Shown here: positions 41,340-48,151 of the stretch, piece after piece
How positions within the stretch are numbered: the first letter of the stretch is position 1
How the letters are laid out: each line of letters opens with the position of its first letter
Assembly (NCBI GenBank): GCA_035561075.1
Contig: DATMYF010000182.1
Coordinates: 83,720 to 147,719 of the forward strand
Source: JAMCRM01 sp035561075
Lineage (GTDB): Bacteria > Acidobacteriota > Terriglobia > Bryobacterales > Bryobacteraceae
Reading direction: 5' to 3'
Length of the DNA stretch: 64,000 bases
The notes under the pieces: model-generated
Databases searched by the model: none
Told to the model about the DNA's origin: nothing
What the model saw: the letters and a program-made list of their open reading frames with translations, nothing else
Made by a program: the position numbers and the translations under genes

Positions 41340-42058
41340 ACGCCGCCGCCCAACGCCAGCCGCAACGCTAACGGGAAGCCCGCGGCGGGCACCAGGAACA
41401 ACGCGTCCGCCAAGCCGAAGCGAAGGTTTCGCACCAGCCGGAAATGGCCCTCAAAGCCGCGCGCCAGCATGGCCCGGTGGATATCGGAAGCGCGGACGTG
41501 CGAACGCGCGAACAGCACTGCCAGGGCGCCTGCGGCTGCCCGGAAGCGGGTCCGGCCGGCGCGGATTCCTCCGCCGCGGGAAAGCGCTGCTGCCCGCATG
41601 TGTTGCGCCTCCTCCGAGATCACAAATAGGTACCGGTACAGGAACTGTGCCACCATCAGCAGGAAGCGCGGCGCCCCCAATCCCTCGAAGCCACGCAGCA
41701 ACGCAGGCAGGGGCGTAGTAGCCACCAGCAGCAGCACCGCGGCGGCCGAAACATAGCTCTTGGCCGCCAGCAGGACCGCGCGCTGGGGATCGCCCGCCAG
41801 CGCCACCGCCCCGGCAAACACCAGCGAGAACGGCAGCACCACCGCCGCCCGCGCCAATGCTCCGGCGGGCGGAATCCGCGCCCACGCCATGCCCGCGACA
41901 AGCATTCCCAGGTATGCCGGACCCAGCACCACAAAATTATGGGTGGAAGTTGTTACCACGATGAGGAATACAACCAGGGCGGCCGTCTTAGCCCGGGGAT
42001 CGCGGCGATGCAGCGCGCTCTCCCGCCGGCTCCACTCATCGAGCACCGCGTGGTGCAC
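41336..42058 (-). CDS. cbiQ: ECF transporter T component
   Basis: The 240-residue protein has about five or six membrane helices and the coupling helices with Ala-Arg-Gly motifs: 'AAALSRGGGIRAG' and 'AMLARGFEGHF'. These contact the CbiO ATPase. It starts with GTG directly after the cbiM stop (TAA GTG on the minus strand). No signal peptide. Confidence 0.9.
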   Translation of the reverse strand: MHHAVLDEWSRRESALHRRDPRAKTAALVVFLIVVTTSTHNFVVLGPAYLGMLVAGMAWARIPPAGALARAAVVLPFSLVFAGAVALAGDPQRAVLLAAKSYVSAAAVLLLVATTPLPALLRGFEGLGAPRFLLMVAQFLYRYLFVISEEAQHMRAAALSRGGGIRAGRTRFRAAAGALAVLFARSHVRASDIHRAMLARGFEGHFRLVRNLRFGLADALFLVPAAGFPLALRLALGGGV

Positions 42059-42970
42059 TTACACGCTCCGTTTCTTTCCAAAGCGTCCCAACAGCACGCT
42101 CGCCCCGAACATGAGCACCAAACCCGCCATCCCGGCCCCGGCCTTGCGGGCCCACGGGGACTCGAAAAAACCCGCCTCATAGTCCGCCAGCGGCGTGGCA
42201 AACAGGGTTTTAGCGCGCGAGGCGATTCCGACGTCCGCGGCCAGCTTCTCCAGGCCATCCGGATTCGCGGAAGCGAACAGCACCCCCACCACGCTCAGCA
42301 GAATCGCCGCCGAGGCCAACGCACCCAGCACATAGGACCGCCGCCCTGAAGGCTGGTGGACGAAATCCGGCTGCATCCCTTCGAGCGCCCCCACAACCGC
42401 AACCGTGATTGCGCCCTCCAGCACCGCCGAAACCATGAACAGTCCCAGCGACACCCCCAGCACGGCACCGGGCATGGGGATTCCCGACAAGAGTAGTTCC
42501 GAGATGGCCAGTAATGCCCCGACCAGCACCGAGAGCGCGCCGCCCAGGAAGATAGCCGCCCTGCGCCATCGCCCGCGACCCCAGAAATGGTAAGGCAGGT
42601 AAGCCGCCAGGGTTCCGCAGACAGCCATGTTCATGACGTTGGCCCCCAGCGCCAGTACCCCGCCGTCCTGGAAGATGAGCGCCTGAATAGCAAGAATAGC
42701 GGTCATGGTGACGGCCGCCGCAGCGGGCCCCAGGGTGCACGCCAGCAGCGCACCGCCGATCAGGTGCCCGCTGGTCCCTACCCCCACCGGGAAATTGATC
42801 ATTTGGGCTGCAAAGACGAACGCACCCATTACACCCAGCAGGGGAGTCCGGGAATGGTCGAAGCCCTTCTGCGCCTTGCGCGCCAAGACTCCCACGGCCG
42901 GCAGGGCCGCGACGTTCAACCCCACCCAGACTGGGGTATCAAGGAAGCCGTCCGGGATATGCATGGGCAT
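42059..42970 (-). CDS. cbiM: ECF transporter S component with PDGLE domain (CbiMN/NikMN type)
   Basis: The 303-residue protein begins 'MPMHIPDGFL'; the N-terminal Met-x-His ('MHIPDG') is known to coordinate the metal. About seven membrane helices follow ('AAQMINFPVGVGTSGHLIGGAL'). The C-terminal third carries the CbiN/NikN-like 'NPDGLEKLAADVG' segment and a last helix, so it is a natural M-N fusion. I used ATG 42970; GTG 42976 is possible. It is the first gene of the operon. Confidence 0.9.
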   Translation of the reverse strand: MPMHIPDGFLDTPVWVGLNVAALPAVGVLARKAQKGFDHSRTPLLGVMGAFVFAAQMINFPVGVGTSGHLIGGALLACTLGPAAAAVTMTAILAIQALIFQDGGVLALGANVMNMAVCGTLAAYLPYHFWGRGRWRRAAIFLGGALSVLVGALLAISELLLSGIPMPGAVLGVSLGLFMVSAVLEGAITVAVVGALEGMQPDFVHQPSGRRSYVLGALASAAILLSVVGVLFASANPDGLEKLAADVGIASRAKTLFATPLADYEAGFFESPWARKAGAGMAGLVLMFGASVLLGRFGKKRSV

Positions 42971-43019
42971 TTTCACCGTAGCACAAGCCGCAAATTCGTG
43001 CCACCGCCCGCTATGCGCC

Positions 43020-43038
43020 CTATCTCCCGGTAAGATAG
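43020..43038. promoter_or_regulatory. 6-bp inverted repeat before nikR, possible operator
   Basis: CTATCT-N7-AGATAG lies in the 72-base space between divergent nikR and cbiM, four bases before the nikR start. It is smaller than the known Escherichia NikR box and may be a local variant or chance. Confidence 0.35.
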
Positions 43039-43042
43039 CGAT

Positions 43043-43462
43043 GTGGGGATTCTCAGCCGCATCGGCGTAGCCATCGACTCGGAACTGCTGGAGCGCTTCG
43101 ACCGGCTCATCGCGCAACGCGGTTACACCAACCGCTCGGAGGCCTTCCGCGACCTGATTCGCGACGAACTGGTGGAGCGCGCCTGGGAGTCGCCCGAGAG
43201 CCACGTCGTGGGCACCGTGACCCTGGTTTACGACCACCATGTCCGGCTGCTCAATGAGAAGCTTACCAGCCTCCAGCACGACCACCACCGCGCGATCCTC
43301 TCCACCCTGCACGTGCATCTCGATCACGACCACTGCCTTGAGGTTCTGGTGGTGAAGGGCCGCGCCGCCGAGGTGCAGCAGATCGCCGACGCCCTCATCA
43401 GCACCAAGGGCGTGAAGCACGGGCGCCTAACCATCACGACCTCCGGGTCGGAGCTGAAATGA
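43043..43462 (+). CDS. nikR: Nickel-responsive regulator NikR
   Basis: This 139-residue regulator represses nickel uptake when nickel is bound. The N-terminal ribbon-helix-helix ('RIGVAIDSELLERFDRLI', 'TNRSEAFRDLIR') binds DNA. The C-terminal ACT-like domain holds the square-planar nickel ligands His79, His90, His92 and Cys98 ('LHVHLDHDHCLEV'), spaced exactly as in known NikR. GTG start. It is divergent from the ECF transporter and coupled to acpS by a four-base overlap. Confidence 0.95.
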   Translation: MGILSRIGVAIDSELLERFDRLIAQRGYTNRSEAFRDLIRDELVERAWESPESHVVGTVTLVYDHHVRLLNEKLTSLQHDHHRAILSTLHVHLDHDHCLEVLVVKGRAAEVQQIADALISTKGVKHGRLTITTSGSELK

Positions 43463-43857
43463 TTGTCGGGACGGGAGTGGACCTGGCCGAGGTGGACCGC
43501 ATCCGCGCCGCCATCGAGCGCTACGGCCCGCGTTTTGTCGAACGCATCTACACCGCCGCGGAAATCGCGTACGTAGAGCGCAAGGCCAACCGCTACGAGC
43601 GCTACGCGGCGCGTTTCGCGGCCAAGGAAGCCGGAATGAAAGCCATCGGGACGGGCTGGAAGCGGGGCGTCCGGTGGCGTGATTTCGAAGTGGCCAACCT
43701 GCCGTCCGGAAAACCCACCCTGCGGCTCCACGGGCGCGCGGCGGAGTTTGCCGGGCGGCTGGGCGTGACCTCCATCGCGCTCTCCCTCACCCACACGGCC
43801 GAGATGGCGATGGCGCACGTAATCCTTGAAGGATCCCCTACTTCCGAAGCTGCTTAA
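43459..43857 (+). CDS. acpS: Holo-[acyl-carrier-protein] synthase
   Basis: AcpS transfers phosphopantetheine from CoA to acyl-carrier protein. The 132-residue protein has Asp8 ('GTGVDLAEVDRI') and Glu57 ('RFAAKEAGMKAIGTGW'), the two magnesium ligands, at normal places. 'SLTHTAEMAMAHVIL' closes the fold. It overlaps nikR (4 bases) and runs 20 bases into the end of the convergent DUF2520 gene. Confidence 0.94.
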   Translation: MIVGTGVDLAEVDRIRAAIERYGPRFVERIYTAAEIAYVERKANRYERYAARFAAKEAGMKAIGTGWKRGVRWRDFEVANLPSGKPTLRLHGRAAEFAGRLGVTSIALSLTHTAEMAMAHVILEGSPTSEAA

Positions 43858-44641
43858 GGACGTCCGGGTGCCGTTCGAAGTACTCCAGCGCAAACGCAGC
43901 GGCATCGCGGTAGTAGCGCGCCGCGCGCGGGTCGTGCCGCGCCAGCGCCTCCATCTGACGGCAAATTTCGGCTTGGTCGCCCTCGGGCAGCGGACCCGCC
44001 CAGCTTTTCTTGCCAGCGTGCAGCCAGCCTCGCAGGCTTCTCTCGAACAGGGCCTCGGCGATGTGGGCGGCGGCTGTGGAATTGCATCCGGCCTTGCGCA
44101 GCGCGTCCACGGAGGCCGCCACCAGGGGGGTAAACAGGCTGGTGGCTAAGGATAGTCCCGCGCCGTAGAGCGCGGTGCCCCCGCGATTGAGTTCGGCGGT
44201 ACGGCCGCGCAGATCGTGGACAAGGTGGCGCGCCTCCCGCAGCGCGGCGGCATCGCCCTCCGCCACGTAACGGCCCGGAGAGCCGTCCACGGGGCTGAGA
44301 GACCCTGTAGCCACCCCGCGTTCCCGAAGCGGGTCCAGCGCCCTGCTGCCCGGTCCCGGATTGCATAGCAGCACCACCTTCCCGGCCCACCCGATCTCAG
44401 ACTCGTCGAGCCGTGCCACCGTTTCAGCCAGAGCAGCCCCCGGGACCGACACCAGCAGCAGGCGGCAGCCATCGAACTCCGTGCAGTCCTTCACCGGGTG
44501 CCCCGCCCGTAAGCTGTTCACGATCCGGCTGGCCACCCTGTAAGATGATGCGGCCACCGGACCCAGCCGGGTAGCCAGGCCCGGCAGCCGTGTAATCCAC
44601 GACGCGCTCACCGCGCCGCCGCCGTACAAACCGAAGTCCAT
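43838..44641 (-). CDS. Rossmann-like / DUF2520 protein
   Basis: The 267-residue protein has an N-terminal Rossmann-type domain related to ProC/F420-dependent reductases, although the usual GxGxxG is altered ('LYGGGAVSASW'). The C-terminal DUF2520 helical domain contains 'SLATSLFTPLVAASVDALRKAG' (in part). The function is unknown; it is often called a NADP oxidoreductase. It ends the uvrA-ppk2-ppk2-uvrB run, six bases after uvrB. Confidence 0.8.
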   Translation of the reverse strand: MDFGLYGGGAVSASWITRLPGLATRLGPVAASSYRVASRIVNSLRAGHPVKDCTEFDGCRLLLVSVPGAALAETVARLDESEIGWAGKVVLLCNPGPGSRALDPLRERGVATGSLSPVDGSPGRYVAEGDAAALREARHLVHDLRGRTAELNRGGTALYGAGLSLATSLFTPLVAASVDALRKAGCNSTAAAHIAEALFERSLRGWLHAGKKSWAGPLPEGDQAEICRQMEALARHDPRAARYYRDAAAFALEYFERHPDVLKQLRK

Positions 44642-44647
44642 GTCCGC

Positions 44648-46645
44648 TTATACCGCCGCCACGCCGGCCACGCCGCTCGCCCGCAGTCCCTTCACCCGGT
44701 CGCGAAGTTGCGCGGCCTTCTCGAATTCGAACTTCCGGGCAGCCTCCCGCATGCGTTCCTCGAGTTCCGCGATCAGGCGGTTGCGCTGCTCCGGCGTGAG
44801 GTCTTCCACCTCTTCGTCCGCCTCGAGAGGCACGGTCACGTAATCGGCTTCGGCGATGGCCACCAGACTCATATCGATCGGTTTGACGATAGATTGCGGC
44901 GTTATGTCATGCTCTTCGTTGTAATTCATCTGGGTGCGGCGCCGGCGCGTGGTCTCGTCGATGGCGCGGCGCATACTGTCGGTCATTACATCGGCGTACA
45001 GGATGGCCCGGCCTTCCACGTGCCTCGCGGCGCGCCCCATGGTCTGGATCAGGGCGCCGGAGGAGCGCAGGAATCCTTCCTTATCCGCATCCAGCACGGC
45101 TACCAGGGAGACCTCCGGCAGATCCAATCCCTCGCGCAGCAGGTTGATCCCGATCAGTACGTCGAATTCACCGCGCCGCAGGTCCCGCAGAATCTTCATC
45201 CTGTCGAGCGTGCTCACCTCGGAGTGCAGATATCGGCAGCGCACTCCCACTTCCGAGTAATACTCGGCCAGATCCTCGGACATGCGCTTGGTCAGTGTGG
45301 TCACCAGCACCCGCTGGTTGTTCGCCACGCGCTTCCGGATCTCTCCCAGCAGGTTATCCACCTGCCCCTTCACGGGGCGCACCTCCACCTCGGGATCCAG
45401 CAATCCTGTGGGCCGAATGATCTGCTCCACCACCACCCCCGCGGCTTTCGTCAGCTCGTAGGGCCCCGGCGTGGCCGACACATGCACCACCTGGTTTATC
45501 CGGTGTTCGAATTCCTCGAAGGTAAGAGGGCGGTTATCGAGCGCCGAAGGCAGCCGAAACCCGTGCGCTACCAGGGTTTCCTTCCGAGACCGGTCGCCAT
45601 GATACATACCGTGTAGTTGCGGAATGGTCTGATGGCTCTCATCGATAAACAGCGCGGCATCGTGGGGCAGGTAATCGAGCAGCGTAGGCGGCGCCTCCCC
45701 GGGCAGCCTTCCCGAAAAATGACGCGAGTAGTTTTCCACCCCGTGACAGTAGCCAATCTCCTTCATCATCTCGAGATCGAACATGGTGCGCTGCCATAAA
45801 CGTTGCGCTTCGATGGATTTCCCCTGCTTCACCAGTTCCCCGCGCCACCACTCCAGCTCGTTCCGGATGCTCGTCATGGCGGAGATTTTGGTCTCCTCCG
45901 ACATGACGTAGTGGGTCTTGGGATAAATAGGCAGCCGCACGTACGTCTGGCGCACCTGGCCGAGCAGCGGATCGACCTGCGACAGGCTCTCGATCTCGTC
46001 ACCCCACATCTCGATACGATAAGCGTAGTCGTCGTAAGTGGGGTAGACCTCGATCACATCGCCGCGCACCCGGAAGGTGCCGCGCCGAAAGTCGATATCG
46101 TTCCGCTCGTATAGGATCTCTACCAGTTTGGATGTGATCTCCCGGCGTGTGATCTTCTGCCCTTTCTCCAGCATCAACAACATGCCGTAGTAGGCTTCCG
46201 GCGACCCCAACCCGTAAATGCAGCTCACGCTCGCCACGATGATGCAGTCCCGGCGCTCGAACAGCGACTTGGTGGCTGAGAGCCGCAGTTTATCCAGCTC
46301 GTCGTTGATGGTGGCTTCCTTCTCGATGTAAACATCACTCGAAGGAATGTAAGCTTCCGGCTGGTAATAGTCGTAGTAGCTGACGAAGTACTCGACGGCG
46401 TTGTCCGGAAAGAAACTCTTGAACTCGTGGTAGAGCTGGGCGGCCAGCGTTTTGTTGTGGGCCAGGATGAGGGCCGGGCGGCCGATGTTCTCGATCACCT
46501 TGGCCATCGTGAAAGTCTTGCCCGAGCCCGTTACCCCGAGCAGCACCTGATGCTGTTCGCCGTCCCGCATGCCGCGCACAAGTTCGGCGATGGCGGCCTC
46601 CTGATCGCCGCGCGGCTGGTAATTTACGGTCAGGCGGAAACCCAT
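44648..46645 (-). CDS. uvrB: UvrABC excision nuclease subunit B
   Basis: UvrB is the damage-verifying helicase-like subunit of nucleotide excision repair. The 665-residue protein has Walker A 'GVTGSGKT' (37-44), the beta-hairpin 'YYDYYQPEAYIP', 'LFIDESHQTIPQ', helicase motif VI 'TMGRAARHVEGRAILYAD' and the C-terminal UVR motif ('IAELEERMREAARKFEFEKAA') that meets UvrC. The ATG at 46645 was chosen over a longer frame because homology starts there. UvrC is not in the window. Confidence 0.97.
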   Translation of the reverse strand: MGFRLTVNYQPRGDQEAAIAELVRGMRDGEQHQVLLGVTGSGKTFTMAKVIENIGRPALILAHNKTLAAQLYHEFKSFFPDNAVEYFVSYYDYYQPEAYIPSSDVYIEKEATINDELDKLRLSATKSLFERRDCIIVASVSCIYGLGSPEAYYGMLLMLEKGQKITRREITSKLVEILYERNDIDFRRGTFRVRGDVIEVYPTYDDYAYRIEMWGDEIESLSQVDPLLGQVRQTYVRLPIYPKTHYVMSEETKISAMTSIRNELEWWRGELVKQGKSIEAQRLWQRTMFDLEMMKEIGYCHGVENYSRHFSGRLPGEAPPTLLDYLPHDAALFIDESHQTIPQLHGMYHGDRSRKETLVAHGFRLPSALDNRPLTFEEFEHRINQVVHVSATPGPYELTKAAGVVVEQIIRPTGLLDPEVEVRPVKGQVDNLLGEIRKRVANNQRVLVTTLTKRMSEDLAEYYSEVGVRCRYLHSEVSTLDRMKILRDLRRGEFDVLIGINLLREGLDLPEVSLVAVLDADKEGFLRSSGALIQTMGRAARHVEGRAILYADVMTDSMRRAIDETTRRRRTQMNYNEEHDITPQSIVKPIDMSLVAIAEADYVTVPLEADEEVEDLTPEQRNRLIAELEERMREAARKFEFEKAAQLRDRVKGLRASGVAGVAAV

Positions 46646-46667
46646 ACTCCCAGTATAGGGGTGGGGC

Positions 46668-47405
46668 TCAATGGGCGCGGGCGGCGGGCTTGTGGTCGAG
46701 CGCCAGGCTGAGCGCATCGACCAAAGTTTTCAAGCACTTGACGCGGGCGAACCACTTGTAGTTGGCTTCCACCACAGTCCATGGGGCGGAGGTGGTACTG
46801 GTCTTGAGCAGCATGTCTTCAACGGCCGCTTCGTAGAAGTCCCACTTCTCGCGATTGCGCCAGTCTTCGGCCGTCAGCTTCCAGCGCTTGTACTCGATCT
46901 GGTCGCGCTGCTCGAAGCGCCGGAGCTGCTCCTCAGGCGAGATTTGCAGCCAGAACTTCGCCACCACCGTCCCCGCATCGGTGAGCTGGCTCTCGAATTC
47001 ATTGATCTCGCGATAGGCGCGCTTCCAGGCGGCCTCCGGGCAGAACCCTTCCACACGCTCTACCAGGACACGCCCGTACCAGCTCCGGTCGAATATGAGA
47101 ACCTGCTTTTCGTCCGGCGGTTCCAGGCGACGCCAAAAGCGCCACAGGTAATGGTGGGCCTTGTCCTCCCCCTCGGGGGCGGCGATGGGGAAGACCTCGT
47201 AGCCGCGAGGGTCCAGCTTCTCCGTCACACGCCGGATATTGCCGCCCTTGCCTGCGGCATCCCAGCCTTCATACACCACCACCAAAGACCGCTTGCGCTT
47301 GTAAAGCTCATACGCCAGCTCGCGCAATTGCATTTGGTAGCCGAGTAGGTCGCGCTCGTACTGTTTCTTCGGGAGCTTCTTCTCAAGGTTCAGACCGCGC
47401 AGCAT
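46668..47405 (-). CDS. ppk2: Polyphosphate kinase 2 family enzyme (intact)
   Basis: The 245-residue protein is a full PPK2 domain, which moves phosphate between polyphosphate and nucleotides. The P-loop is 'YEGWDAAGKGG' with Lys53, the lid 'IFDRSWYGRVLVERV' has Asp106 and Arg107, and 'APWTVVEANYKWFARVK' ends the fold. The ATG at 47405 lies one base after the TGA of a second PPK2 gene (TGACATG), so translation may re-start. The pair looks like a split version of the two-domain AMP-type PPK2. Confidence 0.93.
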   Translation of the reverse strand: MLRGLNLEKKLPKKQYERDLLGYQMQLRELAYELYKRKRSLVVVYEGWDAAGKGGNIRRVTEKLDPRGYEVFPIAAPEGEDKAHHYLWRFWRRLEPPDEKQVLIFDRSWYGRVLVERVEGFCPEAAWKRAYREINEFESQLTDAGTVVAKFWLQISPEEQLRRFEQRDQIEYKRWKLTAEDWRNREKWDFYEAAVEDMLLKTSTTSAPWTVVEANYKWFARVKCLKTLVDALSLALDHKPAARAH

Positions 47406-47406
47406 G

Positions 47407-48129
47407 TCAGTCCACCCCCCGCGCCCGCAGGGCCGCTTCGAGCGAAGCCGCAATCTTTTCGAACACCTTGATGCGTGCCCAGCGGCGATCCGTGGCCTCC
47501 ACCAGCGTCCACGGTGCCCATTCGCTGTCGGTGCGGGCGAGCATCTCCTCGGCCGCGGCCAGGTACTCCTCGTATTTGCGGTGCCGGTCGCGCAAGTCGG
47601 GCTGCAGGTTCCAGGCCCCGAGCGGGTCTTCCCCGTCCTTTTCAATGCGCTTCTTCTGCTCCTTCTTGCTGATGTGGAAGAAGAACTTTCGAATGACGTA
47701 ACCGTCATCCGCCAGGGCGCGCTCGAAGTCCGCGATGTCCTGATACGCCTTTTCCCACGTGCGCCGGCCGATCTCTTTATCAACACGCTCGTCCAGCACG
47801 CGCCGGTACCAGCTTCTGTCGAAGATGCCCATCTGCCCGTATTCCGGCAGCCGGCGCCAGAAGCGCCAGAGCCAGGGCATGTGGGTTTCATAGGTCCGGG
47901 AGGCCTGGATCGCATGGAGACGAAAACCGCGCGGCTCCAGGCGCTCGGTCAACAGGTTCACGCATCCGCTGGCGCCGTCCGCGTCCCAGCCCTCGAATAC
48001 CAGCACGGAGCCCACCGCGTGCTGCCAGCAGGCGGTCTGCAAATCCAGAAGACGCCGCTGCACGCTAGCCAACCGCTCCTGATACTCCGGCTTCGGCAGT
48101 GAGAGGCTCAGGTCGAGCGTTTCCAGCAT
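47407..48129 (-). CDS. PPK2 family protein with degenerate P-loop
   Basis: The 240-residue protein is clearly a PPK2 domain ('VFEGWDADGASG', 'GIFDRSWYRRVLDERV', 'APWTLVEATDRRWARIKV'). The P-loop lysine is replaced: position 53 is Ala, where the neighbour has Lys53. The Walker-type function should be lost, while the lid Asp-Arg-Ser remains. In the two-domain PPK2 enzymes one half is thought to be structural. I infer that this copy binds and supports the intact one. Confidence 0.88.
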   Translation of the reverse strand: MLETLDLSLSLPKPEYQERLASVQRRLLDLQTACWQHAVGSVLVFEGWDADGASGCVNLLTERLEPRGFRLHAIQASRTYETHMPWLWRFWRRLPEYGQMGIFDRSWYRRVLDERVDKEIGRRTWEKAYQDIADFERALADDGYVIRKFFFHISKKEQKKRIEKDGEDPLGAWNLQPDLRDRHRKYEEYLAAAEEMLARTDSEWAPWTLVEATDRRWARIKVFEKIAASLEAALRARGVD

Positions 48130-48151
48130 GGGAATGAGGTAACTGTACAGT

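Noticed and set aside
47406..47915. N-terminal extension of the intact PPK2 frame
   Set aside because: It overlaps the coding region of the first PPK2 gene in another frame and has no homology. A frameshift fusing both genes is still possible and is noted in the findings.
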